Below, one piece after another: positions 7,763 to 17,021 of a stretch of DNA of 43,169 nucleotides (position 1 is the first letter of the stretch; each line of letters starts with the position of its first letter). Under the pieces are notes generated by a model. The model made no database searches. It was not told the DNA's origin and saw nothing but the letters and a program-made list of their open reading frames with translations. The position numbers and the translations under genes were made by a program. This DNA is from an uncultured Peptococcaceae bacterium (GTDB lineage Bacteria; Bacillota; Peptococcia; Peptococcales; Peptococcaceae): the NCBI GenBank assembly GCA_947254645.1, contig CAMYDW010000014.1:1-43169 (forward strand), written 5' to 3'.

Positions 7763-8965
7763 ATGAGTATATATGAATCACAAGAACACTTTCATATGTC
7801 TGAAGAAGAAGCAATTGAGACATTGATGAAAGAACAGCAAAAGCTGATGCAGGTCGATACCGACAACAATCCTTCCCAAACCTATATTTTGAACTTGGGA
7901 CCTCAGCATCCATCTACCCACGGGGTTTTCCGTGCACGTTTAGAGATGGATGGTGAAAAAATCGTTTCAGAAGAAAATGTCATTGGCTACTTGCATCGTG
8001 GCATTGAGAAATTAGCTGAAACCAAAACATGGGCACAATTCACCCCTTATACAGACCGTTTGGATTACCTTTCTCCAATCCTCAATGAATGGGGATATTT
8101 GATGGGTGTCGAAAAGCTCATGGGAATCGAAGTGCCAGAACGTGGCGAATATGTACGTGTTATTTTAGGAGAATTGCAACGTGTGGCAAACCATTTGGTT
8201 TACTTGGCAAGTTTTGCCCTTGACCTCAATGGCTACACTGCTTGGATGTACATGTTCCGTGAACGTGAAAAAATCCTTGATATTTTAGAGGCTTACTCTG
8301 GTAGCCGTATGAACAACCATGCCCTTCGTATTGGTGGGGCCCCAACGCCGCTGCCTGAAGGTCTTGAAGCGATGATTACTAAATGGTTGGATGAATACCC
8401 AGAAGCCATGAAGGACTTCAAGAATATCGTCAATGGCAATGAAATTTTCATGGCGAGAAGCAAAAATATCGGCATTATTGATGCAGATATGTGCAAAAAC
8501 TATGGGATTTACGGTGCCAATCTTCGTGCCGCAGGTGTGAAATTGGATTTGCGTAAGGATAAGCCATACAGTATTTATGATCGTTTTGATTTTGATGTCC
8601 CAGTTGGTGAAAAAGGGGATTGCTACGACCGCTACATGGTACGTTACTTAGAAATGGTAGAAAGCTGCAAGATTATTCGTCAAGCCCTTGAGCAAATGCC
8701 AAAAGAAGGACCAACGATGGCAAAGGTACCAAAGATGATTAAGGTGCCAGCAGGTAGCGTGTATAGTCAAATTGAAGGCAGTAAAGGATGGTTGGGCTAC
8801 TATCTCGTGAGTGATGGTGGCGCTAAACCATATCGTTTACGCATCCATGCACCAAGTACCATGAGCTTATATGCATTGCCAGATATTGTGAAAGGGATGT
8901 TCTTACAGGACTTCATCTCTGCATTGGCATCCATTGACATCGTACTTGGCGAAGTGGATAGATAG
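7763..8965 (+). CDS. nuoD: NADH-quinone oxidoreductase subunit D (49 kDa)
   Basis: This 400-residue protein is homologous to the large subunit of [NiFe] hydrogenases and with NuoB forms the quinone pocket. LGPQHPSTHGVFR (about residues 46-58) contains the quinone-proximal His loop. GYLHRGIEKLAE and the C-terminal IVLGEVDR are typical. An unusual ~35-residue acidic/Gln-rich N-terminal leader precedes the conserved region. GAGAGGGAGGGGGAC at 7744-7758 precedes the ATG. Confidence 0.96.
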   Translation: MSIYESQEHFHMSEEEAIETLMKEQQKLMQVDTDNNPSQTYILNLGPQHPSTHGVFRARLEMDGEKIVSEENVIGYLHRGIEKLAETKTWAQFTPYTDRLDYLSPILNEWGYLMGVEKLMGIEVPERGEYVRVILGELQRVANHLVYLASFALDLNGYTAWMYMFREREKILDILEAYSGSRMNNHALRIGGAPTPLPEGLEAMITKWLDEYPEAMKDFKNIVNGNEIFMARSKNIGIIDADMCKNYGIYGANLRAAGVKLDLRKDKPYSIYDRFDFDVPVGEKGDCYDRYMVRYLEMVESCKIIRQALEQMPKEGPTMAKVPKMIKVPAGSVYSQIEGSKGWLGYYLVSDGGAKPYRLRIHAPSTMSLYALPDIVKGMFLQDFISALASIDIVLGEVDR

Positions 8966-8976
8966 GGGGAGAGCGT

Positions 8977-10014
8977 GTGAACGACTTGTTTATTAACATT
9001 GGCCACGCGATTATTAACCTCACTGTGCGTTTAGGTGGATCTGAAGTACTTGGACTTTGGATTATGCGTGTAATCGCGGCTATTGCTGTTTTGGTTTTCT
9101 TGTTACTGAATGTTATTATTCTCGTTTACTTAGAACGTAAAATCAGTGGCTTTATTCAGGAACGTCTTGGGCCAAACCGTGAAGGGCCTTTTGGGCTGTT
9201 CCAGTTGTTCTTCGATATTTTGAAATTGGTCAGTAAGAATACGTTTATTCCAGAGCATGTTGACAACTGGCTCTATCGTATGGTGCCAATTGTGGTTTTT
9301 GTACCACCGATGCTTATTTTTGCCATCTTGCCATTGGGCGAAGGCATGACTGCTTATTCATCTGATGTTGGCTTGTTGTATTATTTTGCAATGAGTGGTT
9401 TGACCACCTTGGTGCTTTTTGTCAGTGGTTGGGCGGGGCACAATAAATACACCTTGCTTGGTGGGATGCGTGCAACCATGCAGATGATTAGTTATGAAAT
9501 TCCATTAATCTTCTCTGTCATTGGGATTATCATGATGGTCGGCAGCTTGAATTTGAATGATATTGTTTATTACCAAGTAGAGCATGGCTGGTTTATTTGG
9601 CGTCAACCCTTGGCGTTCTTTGTATTCTTGATTGCTTCTACTGCTGAAATTAACCGTAACCCATTTGACTTACCAGAAGGGGAACAAGAATTAACAGCAG
9701 GATACCAAACAGAGTACAGTGGGATGCGCTTTGCATTCATGTACTTGGGTGAATATGTTGCGCTTTTAGCAATGTGCTGGTTGATTGCTGTACTTTTCCT
9801 TGGTGGATGGCAAGGTCCATTCTTACCAGGTTGGTTATGGCTCTTTATCAAAGCATATGTGATGGTCTTAATCAATATGTGGGTACGTTGGACATTCGTG
9901 CGTATCCGTGTTGACCACCTGATGAAATTAAACTGGAAAGTTTTAATTCCGCTGGCAGTGGCCAACATGATTATCACTGGTGTTGTGATGAAGGTTTTTG
10001 AAACACTCGCATAG
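8977..10014 (+). CDS. nuoH: NADH-quinone oxidoreductase subunit H
   Basis: This 345-residue membrane subunit, with about eight helices, joins the quinone site to the ion-pumping modules. Conserved loops ERLGPNREGPFGLFQ and RNPFDLPEGEQELTAGY are intact, followed by TEYSGMRFA. The start is GTG 8977; the GTG two bases upstream runs straight into a stop. GGGGGAGAG precedes it. Confidence 0.96.
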   Translation: MNDLFINIGHAIINLTVRLGGSEVLGLWIMRVIAAIAVLVFLLLNVIILVYLERKISGFIQERLGPNREGPFGLFQLFFDILKLVSKNTFIPEHVDNWLYRMVPIVVFVPPMLIFAILPLGEGMTAYSSDVGLLYYFAMSGLTTLVLFVSGWAGHNKYTLLGGMRATMQMISYEIPLIFSVIGIIMMVGSLNLNDIVYYQVEHGWFIWRQPLAFFVFLIASTAEINRNPFDLPEGEQELTAGYQTEYSGMRFAFMYLGEYVALLAMCWLIAVLFLGGWQGPFLPGWLWLFIKAYVMVLINMWVRWTFVRIRVDHLMKLNWKVLIPLAVANMIITGVVMKVFETLA

Positions 10015-10025
10015 GAGGTGGGAGT

Positions 10026-10592
10026 ATGTATGGTAGTGGTTTATTCAAAGGTTTAGGGGTATCCTTTAAACATTGTTTCAGACGTGAATTTACAGAACAA
10101 TATCCAGAACAACGTCCAAATCTCCCTCCGGCAAGCCAAGGCTTCTTTAAATACATTCCAGAAAAATGTATTGCTTGCAGCTTGTGTGAGAGAGCTTGCC
10201 CGAACCACGTTATTTCCATTGGTGTTGGAAAAAACGAAGAGGGCAAACGTGTGGTAGAAAGCTACGATATGGATATTTCTTATTGCTTGTACTGTGGATT
10301 ATGCATCGAAGCATGTCCGACACAAGCCCTTTTAAATGCCAATAACTTTGAATTGGCTTGTTATCATCGTGATCATTCACAATATGCTTTCATGGGGGAT
10401 ATTCCACAAGCGATGAACGATGCTTTTGATGCAAAGCAAGCGGAATATTGGGAAAAGCATGCAAATGAAAAAACAAAGGTGTCGATGCCAAAGGCAGTGC
10501 CTGCCGCTGGTGCGAAGCCGCCTGTTGAAAAACCAGCAGAAAAACCTGCTGAAACAAAAGCTGACGATGCTGCAAAGGGGGCGACAGAATGA
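10026..10592 (+). CDS. nuoI: NADH-quinone oxidoreductase subunit I (2x[4Fe-4S])
   Basis: This 188-residue ferredoxin-like subunit carries clusters N6a and N6b. CIACSLCERACP (Cys48, 51, 54, 58) and CLYCGLCIEACP (Cys87, 90, 93, 97) are both complete. After residue ~140 comes a Lys/Glu/Ala/Pro-rich tail (VEKPAEKPAETK) that is not part of the cluster fold. Such a tail could dock an electron-input partner in place of the missing NuoEFG, but that is inference. AGGAGGTGGG precedes the ATG, and the stop overlaps nuoJ by four bases. Confidence 0.95.
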   Translation: MYGSGLFKGLGVSFKHCFRREFTEQYPEQRPNLPPASQGFFKYIPEKCIACSLCERACPNHVISIGVGKNEEGKRVVESYDMDISYCLYCGLCIEACPTQALLNANNFELACYHRDHSQYAFMGDIPQAMNDAFDAKQAEYWEKHANEKTKVSMPKAVPAAGAKPPVEKPAEKPAETKADDAAKGATE

Positions 10593-11089
10593 TTTCTCCA
10601 TTTTTATTCTATGCCATGGCATTTGCTGTAGTCTTTAGTGGGCTGATGATGGTTACTAATAAAAACCTTGTACACAGTGCTGTTTATATGGTTTTTTCAT
10701 TCCTAGGTATTGCTGGCATTTATGCTTCAATGCACCTTTCTTTCTTTGCTGTTGTGCAAATTTTGGTGTATGTAGGGGCAATTACCACCTTGCTCATTTT
10801 TGGGATCATGTTGACTCGACATCCAAACGACGAAATGGAAGAAACCAATGGCTTCAGTAAAAATATTTTTGGTGCTGGTATTGTAGCAGTAGGCATTGCT
10901 GTGGTCATGTCTATTGTGATTCGCTCCTTGAAATTTATTGAGCCAATGGATTTACCAAGCACCTATATCCAAGATATTGGGGTTGGCCTCTTTGGCGTCT
11001 ATGTATTGCCAGTAGAGATGGTTGCGATTCTCTTATTGGTTGGCATGCTAGGTGCTGTCATGATTGGGAAGGAGGCGGATGACCAATGA
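10589..11089 (+). CDS. nuoJ: NADH-quinone oxidoreductase subunit J
   Basis: This 166-residue protein has five predicted membrane helices. The conserved helix 3 region VQILVYVGAITTLLIFGIML (about residues 52-71), with its pi-bulge Gly and Tyr, identifies the family. It overlaps nuoI and nuoK by four bases at each end, so these three are likely translated as a coupled set. Confidence 0.95.
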   Translation: MISPFLFYAMAFAVVFSGLMMVTNKNLVHSAVYMVFSFLGIAGIYASMHLSFFAVVQILVYVGAITTLLIFGIMLTRHPNDEMEETNGFSKNIFGAGIVAVGIAVVMSIVIRSLKFIEPMDLPSTYIQDIGVGLFGVYVLPVEMVAILLLVGMLGAVMIGKEADDQ

Positions 11090-11394
11090 TCGGTTTGACA
11101 CATTATCTGCTTTTGGCCGCGTTGGTCTTTGCAATCGGTCTTTTCAATGCCCTTGCAAAACGCAATGCCATTTCTGTACTAATGGGGATTGAGTTGATGC
11201 TCAATGCAGTCAATATCAACCTATTAGCATTCAACCGTTTTTTAGGTGTGGATAAGGTAGATGGCTACATCTTCATGTTGGTCATCTTGGTTGTCGCTGC
11301 AACTGAAGTTGCTGTTGGTTTGGCGCTCATCATGAAACATTTCCGCGAACGTGGCAATGCCGATGTCACCGAAATCAACTGGCTCAAGTGGTAA
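11086..11394 (+). CDS. nuoK: NADH-quinone oxidoreductase subunit K
   Basis: This 102-residue, three-helix antiporter-associated subunit. Conserved acidic residues are present in MGIELMLNAVNINL (Glu about 36) and VAATEVAVGLALI (Glu about 71), the two buried Glu of the family. It overlaps nuoJ by four bases, and nuoL follows after 17 bases. Confidence 0.96.
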   Translation: MIGLTHYLLLAALVFAIGLFNALAKRNAISVLMGIELMLNAVNINLLAFNRFLGVDKVDGYIFMLVILVVAATEVAVGLALIMKHFRERGNADVTEINWLKW

Positions 11395-11411
11395 GGGAGG
11401 TATAGACAATA

Positions 11412-13277
11412 ATGATACAATTAGCGTGGCTATTGCCATTGTTGCCTGTGCTAGCCTTTGCAGTAACAGGGCTATTTACACAACGCAGCAAAAATTTAAC
11501 CGTTGGTATTGTTGTTGGTGTTTTTGCAATTTGTTTTGCAATTAGTTGTGGTATTGGACTTGAAGTATTAGGTGGCGCTGCCACCATGAATCAACCAATA
11601 GAATACGGTCTTGAATGGTTGAGACTCGGTGCTCTTACCATTGAAGCTGGTATTTTGATTGATCCATTGACAGCGATGATGCTCTTTGTGGTTTGCTTAG
11701 TGGCATTGCTTGTAGCAATTTATTCTATCGGCTATATGCACGGCGACCCAGGTACACCTCGATTCTTCACTTATTTGGCGTTGTTTGTGGCTTCTATGCT
11801 TTGCTTGGTTGTTGCAAATAACTACTTTATGATTTTCTTTGGTTGGGAATTGGTTGGCCTTTGCTCCTACCTGCTCATTGGTTATTATTACGATACCGAT
11901 AGTGCGGCTAGAGCAAGTCAAAAAGCCTTTCTCTTCAACCGTGTAGCCGACTTCGGCTTTATGCTAGGGTTCTTCCTCATCTTTGCATACTTTGGCAGCT
12001 TTAACTTCACTGAGCTTACTGGTTTGTTGCCAGCTCATGCCAATGAAGGAATTGTCACCTTGATGGCCCTTTTGGTTTTTGTTGGTCCTATTGGGAAAAG
12101 TGCTCAATTTCCGTTACATGTTTGGTTGCCAGATGCGATGGAAGGTCCTACACCTGTGAGTGCATTGATTCACGCAGCAACCATGGTTGCCGCAGGGGTC
12201 TATCTCTTGGCACGTCAATTCGCTCTTTTCTCAAGCAGCGATATTGCCATGCAAGTGATTATGTTTGTTGGTGGCTTTACTGCACTTTTTGCTGCAAGTA
12301 TGGCCCTCGTGAATACAGACATCAAGCGTGTGTTGGCTTTCTCTACCATGAGTCAGCTTGGTTACATGGTAATGGCCATTGGTCTTGGCACCATTACTGC
12401 TGCAACCTTCCATTTAGGGACTCACGCATTCTTTAAAGCGCTTTTATTCCTTGGTGCAGGTTCTGTTATCCATGCAGTTGGCTCCAACGAAATGGATAAG
12501 ATGGGCGGTTTGTCTAAGTACATGCCAATTACCACTGTGACCTTTATCATTGGTTCTTTGGCCCTCGCAGGGATTTTCCCTTTTGCAGGCTTCTGGTCTA
12601 AGGATGAAATCATCACTGCGGCTTATACCAATGGGCACTATGGCTACTTTATCGTGGCTGAATTGGTTGCTTTCATGACGGCTTTCTATATGTTCCGTTT
12701 GATTTTTAGAACCTTCTTTGGCGAAAATCATTCTGATGGACATTTGCATGAGTCACCAAAGGTCATGACCGTGCCATTGATGGTCCTTTCTGTATTTGCA
12801 ATCTTTGCTGGTTTTGCAGGTGCACCATTTATGCACAATGGCTATGCTTCCTTTGTCTTCTATGGCGAAGCCCATCATGCAGCACCTGACTATTTTGTCA
12901 TGCTGTTATCCACTGTGCTTGCATTGGCAGGGATTGGCTTGGCTTGGTTGATGTATGGCAAAAAAAGCATCAATCCAGCAAATGTGGCAAAGGCAAGTGG
13001 TCCAATCTATGGCATCTTAAAAAATCGTTTCTATATTGATGAAGTCTATCAATGGATTTTCGATGTGGTTGTTCTAGGTTTCTCCTATGTTTGCAAATGG
13101 GTGGATACCTACATCATCGATGGCTTCCTCGATTGTGTGGCAGCTGTGACCAGATGGTGTGGTGCCAAATTGCGTCGCACTGAAACTGGGAACCTTCAAA
13201 CTTACGCAATGGTGATGTTCTTCGCAGTCATTATTATGGTCTTGTGGAAAACTGTGCCAATGTTGGGAGGGATGTAA
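11412..13277 (+). CDS. nuoL: NADH-quinone oxidoreductase subunit L
   Basis: This 621-residue protein is the distal antiporter-like pump with the long lateral helix. It contains FFGWELVGLCSYLLIGYYY (catalytic Glu in helix 5), the GPIGKSAQFPLHVWLPDAM signature and a Lys-bearing LGTHAFFKALLFLGAG segment. The C-terminal ~130 residues include FYIDEVYQWIFD, the start of the lateral-helix region. GGGAGGT before the ATG sets the start. The ATG of nuoM follows the TAA directly. Confidence 0.96.
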   Translation: MIQLAWLLPLLPVLAFAVTGLFTQRSKNLTVGIVVGVFAICFAISCGIGLEVLGGAATMNQPIEYGLEWLRLGALTIEAGILIDPLTAMMLFVVCLVALLVAIYSIGYMHGDPGTPRFFTYLALFVASMLCLVVANNYFMIFFGWELVGLCSYLLIGYYYDTDSAARASQKAFLFNRVADFGFMLGFFLIFAYFGSFNFTELTGLLPAHANEGIVTLMALLVFVGPIGKSAQFPLHVWLPDAMEGPTPVSALIHAATMVAAGVYLLARQFALFSSSDIAMQVIMFVGGFTALFAASMALVNTDIKRVLAFSTMSQLGYMVMAIGLGTITAATFHLGTHAFFKALLFLGAGSVIHAVGSNEMDKMGGLSKYMPITTVTFIIGSLALAGIFPFAGFWSKDEIITAAYTNGHYGYFIVAELVAFMTAFYMFRLIFRTFFGENHSDGHLHESPKVMTVPLMVLSVFAIFAGFAGAPFMHNGYASFVFYGEAHHAAPDYFVMLLSTVLALAGIGLAWLMYGKKSINPANVAKASGPIYGILKNRFYIDEVYQWIFDVVVLGFSYVCKWVDTYIIDGFLDCVAAVTRWCGAKLRRTETGNLQTYAMVMFFAVIIMVLWKTVPMLGGM

Positions 13278-14816
13278 ATGAATACACTAGGATTCCCAAT
13301 TTTGTCGCTGATTGCCCTCATGCCAATCCTTTGTGCGTTGGTTATTTTCTTTATTCCAAATAACAATATTCGTGCAATGAAATTGACTGCTGTTGGATTC
13401 ATGGGGCTTAATCTTGCACTCAGCATCTTCCTATTCACTCAATACAATGTGAATGAAGGTGGCATGCAATTTGTTGAAAATATTGCTTGGTCAAAGACCC
13501 TCGGTGTCAATTACATCATGGGTGTCGATGGGATTAGTCTTCCATTGGTGCTTTTGACCAGTATGATTATTTTTGCAGGTGCTTGTATCTCCTTTGATAT
13601 GGATGAACGCACCAAAGAATTCTTTATCTTTTTAATGATTTTGGTTTGTGGTGTGTACGGCGTGTTCATGGCACAAAACCTATTATTCTTCTATATCTTC
13701 TTCGAATTGGCATTGGTTCCAATGTACCTTTTGATTGGGGTATGGGGGAGCAAGCGTAAAGAATATGCTGCAATGAAGCTGACCCTTTACTTGTTGATTG
13801 GTTCTGTCTTTGTATTGGTTGGCATCATCTCCATGTATCTCTACGCAGCACGTCCTGATGTACTTGGTTATATGACCCTTAATATGCCAGAGCTTATGGG
13901 AGCGACTTACAGCCTACAATTCCAAATCTTTTGCTATGGCTTTATGGCATTGGGTCTTGGCTTCTTGGTCAAGATGTTCCCATTCCATACTTGGTCTCCA
14001 CTTGGTTATGCTGCTGCACCTACAGCTGTTTCCATGTTGCACGCAGGGGTTATCGTTAAGCTTGGTGGTTATGGGTTGATTCGTTTAGCAGTCAGCTTCT
14101 TCCCACAAGGCGCTCAATTCTGGGCACCAGTGATTGGCCTCCTTTGCATGATCAATATCATCTATGGTGCACTCATTGCAATGGTTCAAAAAGACATGAA
14201 GCTTCTCGTTGGTTATGCATGCGTGAGTCATATGGGTTATATTCTCCTTGGCGTATCAACCTTGAACCTCATGAGCCTCAGTGGCGCAGTGAGCCAAATG
14301 GTTGCACACGGGTTGATGACCTCCTTGTACTTTGCGTTGATTGGTTTTATCTACCATCAAGCAGGGACCCGCGATTTGGACGCTTTTGGTGGCTTGGCAA
14401 AACAAATGCCACGTGTGGCAGTGCTTTTTGCAATGGCGTCATTGGCTTGTCTTGGTTTACCAGGGATGTTCAACTTTGTGGCAGAATTCCTTATTTTCAT
14501 GGGAACCTTCACCAGCGAAAAAGTCATTCTTGGCTTCCTCAGCTATCGCCTCTTGGCAGTGGTTGCTATTAGTGGGATTGTCATCACGGCGACCTACTGC
14601 TTACGTGCATTGCGTATTTGCTTCTTAGGGCCTCGCAATCATAAATGGGACCATTTACATGATATTCATGGGATTTATTTCGTTGGCCCATGTGTGTTAG
14701 TCGCAGGGTTGTTGTTCTTCGGCTTGTGGCCACACGATATCATGTCCTTGGTTGAATCTGGCGTTGCTCCAATTGTCTTAAACATTGAGCAAACTGTGAT
14801 TGGAGGGATTTTCTAA
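13278..14816 (+). CDS. nuoM: NADH-quinone oxidoreductase subunit M
   Basis: This 512-residue antiporter-like membrane subunit. Markers are FFYIFFELALVPMYLLIG (buried Glu), GFLVKMFPFHTWSPLGYA and the VAHGLMTSLYFALIGF segment. The start codon abuts the nuoL stop, with GGGAGG inside the nuoL end. The stop shares its last A with the nuoN ATG (TAATG), a classic coupling arrangement. Confidence 0.96.
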   Translation: MNTLGFPILSLIALMPILCALVIFFIPNNNIRAMKLTAVGFMGLNLALSIFLFTQYNVNEGGMQFVENIAWSKTLGVNYIMGVDGISLPLVLLTSMIIFAGACISFDMDERTKEFFIFLMILVCGVYGVFMAQNLLFFYIFFELALVPMYLLIGVWGSKRKEYAAMKLTLYLLIGSVFVLVGIISMYLYAARPDVLGYMTLNMPELMGATYSLQFQIFCYGFMALGLGFLVKMFPFHTWSPLGYAAAPTAVSMLHAGVIVKLGGYGLIRLAVSFFPQGAQFWAPVIGLLCMINIIYGALIAMVQKDMKLLVGYACVSHMGYILLGVSTLNLMSLSGAVSQMVAHGLMTSLYFALIGFIYHQAGTRDLDAFGGLAKQMPRVAVLFAMASLACLGLPGMFNFVAEFLIFMGTFTSEKVILGFLSYRLLAVVAISGIVITATYCLRALRICFLGPRNHKWDHLHDIHGIYFVGPCVLVAGLLFFGLWPHDIMSLVESGVAPIVLNIEQTVIGGIF

Positions 14817-16258
14817 TGCTGACTTTACAAGCGATTTTCATGGAACTTTCCATCTTCAGTCTTGGCTTGATTTTAATTCTTTTAAAACTCATCAGTAAAA
14901 AAGACGCGGTTTTACCATACAGCTGGATTTCAGCGATTTGGTTTGCGGTGACTGCTGGCCTCGGCTTCTTTTGGAGAAACGATATTAAGGCAGCCCTCAA
15001 CGGTATGTATTTTACCGATGATTTTGCCCTATTCTTTAAGCTTGTGATTTTAATATGTGCGGTGCTAGTGGCTCTTGGCTCTGACCATTACGTTAAAAAA
15101 CTAGGGTATCGTGAAGCAGAATATTACATTCTTTTAGCCTTCACCACTCTTGGCATGATGGTCTTTACTGCTGCAGGGGATTTATTGACCTTGTATGCTG
15201 GCCTTGAAGTTATGACAATGTCTTTCATTGTTTTGATTGGCTTTGTAAAGCGTAACAACATTGCTACAGAAGCAAGCTTCAAATATTTAATTCTTTCTGC
15301 ACTCAGCTCTGCCATCATGCTCTACGGGATGAGCTTGATATATGGCTTTATGGGCACCACTATTTTTGTTGAAATGGTGATGTTCCGCTCACAATTTGTA
15401 AAATTACCATTGTTTATTTTGGGGCTCATCTTCTTCCTTAGCGGATTTGCTTACAAACTCAGTGCTGTTCCTTTCCATATGTGGGCGCCAGATATTTATC
15501 AAGGTGCACCAACACCAGTGGCAGGGTTCTTGGCAGTTGGGTCTAAGGTGGCGACCTTGGGCGTGTTGTGTCGTGTGATGTTTAATCTCTTCCCAGATTA
15601 TGCAGCAACATGGATTCCAATTGTATTGCTCTTTGCCATGCTTTCTATCATCTTCGGAAACCTGGCAGCGATTCCTCAACGTGATGTGAAGCGTATGTTG
15701 GCATATTCTTCCATTGCACAAGTTGGTTATCTGCTTCTTGGTGTAGTGGCTGCAAACTCCACGGGGATTATGGCATTGGCTTTCTATGTGACCGTGTACG
15801 CTTTTGCCAACCTCGGCGCCTTTATCGCTGCTTCTAGCATGGAAGCACGTATTGGTACCACCGATATGAACAAGTTTGCAGGTATGAGCAAGCGCTCTCC
15901 ATTTTTGGCAGCAGCAATGTTTGTATTCATGATTTCTCTTGGTGGCTTGCCACCAATGGGTGGGTTCGTTGGGAAGTTCTTACTTTTCACCGCCACCATC
16001 AAATCTGGCTACATGATCATTGCTATTATTGCCTTGATGTTTAGCATGATTTCTATATACTACTACTTCTCCTTGGTGCGTAAGCTCTACTTTGCGCCAG
16101 TAGAAGAAGGGGCAGACCTCAGCAAAATCCCTTCCCCGTTGAGTATTAAATTGGCACTTGGTATTTGTATTTTCATGAGTGTTGCATTAGGGGTATTCTT
16201 CGACCCTGTGGTGCAGCTTGCTACAACAGCAATGAAGAGTATGCTACTGATGTCATAA
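14816..16258 (+). CDS. nuoN: NADH-quinone oxidoreductase subunit N
   Basis: This 480-residue antiporter-like subunit is the last gene of the operon. Markers are LLTLYAGLEVMTMSFIVLIG (buried Glu), KLSAVPFHMWAPDIYQGAPT and GGLPPMGGFVGKF. The order A-B-C-D-H-I-J-K-L-M-N is complete, but no NuoE, F or G gene occurs in the window. The electron donor is therefore not NADH through the usual module, or those genes lie elsewhere. A terminator follows within ten bases. Confidence 0.96.
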   Translation: MLTLQAIFMELSIFSLGLILILLKLISKKDAVLPYSWISAIWFAVTAGLGFFWRNDIKAALNGMYFTDDFALFFKLVILICAVLVALGSDHYVKKLGYREAEYYILLAFTTLGMMVFTAAGDLLTLYAGLEVMTMSFIVLIGFVKRNNIATEASFKYLILSALSSAIMLYGMSLIYGFMGTTIFVEMVMFRSQFVKLPLFILGLIFFLSGFAYKLSAVPFHMWAPDIYQGAPTPVAGFLAVGSKVATLGVLCRVMFNLFPDYAATWIPIVLLFAMLSIIFGNLAAIPQRDVKRMLAYSSIAQVGYLLLGVVAANSTGIMALAFYVTVYAFANLGAFIAASSMEARIGTTDMNKFAGMSKRSPFLAAAMFVFMISLGGLPPMGGFVGKFLLFTATIKSGYMIIAIIALMFSMISIYYYFSLVRKLYFAPVEEGADLSKIPSPLSIKLALGICIFMSVALGVFFDPVVQLATTAMKSMLLMS

Positions 16259-16264
16259 TAAAGG

Positions 16265-16300
16265 AAAACAGCGTAGGATAAATCCTACGCTGTTTTTTAT
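16265..16300 (+). terminator. Rho-independent terminator of the nuo operon
   Basis: AAAACAGCGTAGGA (16265-16278) pairs perfectly with TCCTACGCTGTTTT (16283-16296) across a TAAA loop and ends in a T run. Confidence 0.95.
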
Positions 16301-16305
16301 TTTGC

Positions 16306-16330
16306 TTCTTTCCTATATAATAGGAAAGAA
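16306..16330 (+). promoter_or_regulatory. Inverted repeat containing a TATAAT box upstream of ung
   Basis: TTCTTTCCTA (16306-16315) and TAGGAAAGAA (16321-16330) form a perfect 10-bp inverted repeat. A consensus TATAAT (16316-16321) lies at its centre, 29 bases before the ung start. No good -35 is visible because the position falls in the terminator T tract. This could be a repressor-controlled promoter, or a small hairpin at the 5' end of the mRNA. Confidence 0.4.
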
Positions 16331-16349
16331 TCGCAAAGGGAGGAATTTG

Positions 16350-17021
16350 ATGAAAGCTTTTTTACATAATGATTGGCAAGAAATTTTAGCAGATGAATTT
16401 GAAAAAACATATTATCAAACATTAAGAGAATTTTTGATACAGGCATATCAAAAGGAAAAAGTATATCCACCGATGCATGATATTTACAATGCCCTTCACA
16501 TGACAAGCTTTCATGAGACGAAAGTTGTTATTTTAGGACAAGACCCTTACCATGGTGCAGGGCAAGCGCATGGACTAAGTTTTTCAGTTCAAGAAGGGGT
16601 GCGTGTACCACCATCTCTTAATAATATTTTTAAAGAATTAGAGAGTGATATCGGTTGTATCCGCCCCGCACATGGTTGTCTGACAGGTTGGGCAAAGCAA
16701 GGGGTACTTTTGTTGAACACCACCTTGACTGTGACTGAAGGAAAACCCAAAAGCCACGCTGGAAAAGGCTGGGAGACCTTAACAGATGCCATTATTGCGG
16801 CCCTATCTAAGCGAGAAACCCCTGTTGTGTTTATTCTCTGGGGCAGTCATGCACAAAGCAAGAAAGCATTGATTGATACCACCAGACATCATATCATTGC
16901 TAGTGTTCACCCCAGTCCTTTATCTGCATCAAGAGGTTTCTTTGGCACAAAGCCTTTTTCCCGTGCCAATGCTTATTTAATAGAGGATGGACTGATACCG
17001 ATTAAATGGTGTAAATTGTAA
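16350..17021 (+). CDS. ung: Uracil-DNA glycosylase, family 1
   Basis: This 223-residue enzyme removes uracil from DNA as the first step of base-excision repair. The catalytic water-activating loop GQDPYHGAGQAHGLSFSV carries Asp65. The minor-groove intercalation loop HPSPLSA has His187. LNTTLTVTEGKPKSHAGKGW is also conserved. The start is ATG 16350, because AAAGGGAGGAA is correctly placed; the upstream in-frame ATG at 16302 lies in the terminator tail. It appears monocistronic and unrelated in function to its neighbours. Confidence 0.97.
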   Translation: MKAFLHNDWQEILADEFEKTYYQTLREFLIQAYQKEKVYPPMHDIYNALHMTSFHETKVVILGQDPYHGAGQAHGLSFSVQEGVRVPPSLNNIFKELESDIGCIRPAHGCLTGWAKQGVLLLNTTLTVTEGKPKSHAGKGWETLTDAIIAALSKRETPVVFILWGSHAQSKKALIDTTRHHIIASVHPSPLSASRGFFGTKPFSRANAYLIEDGLIPIKWCKL

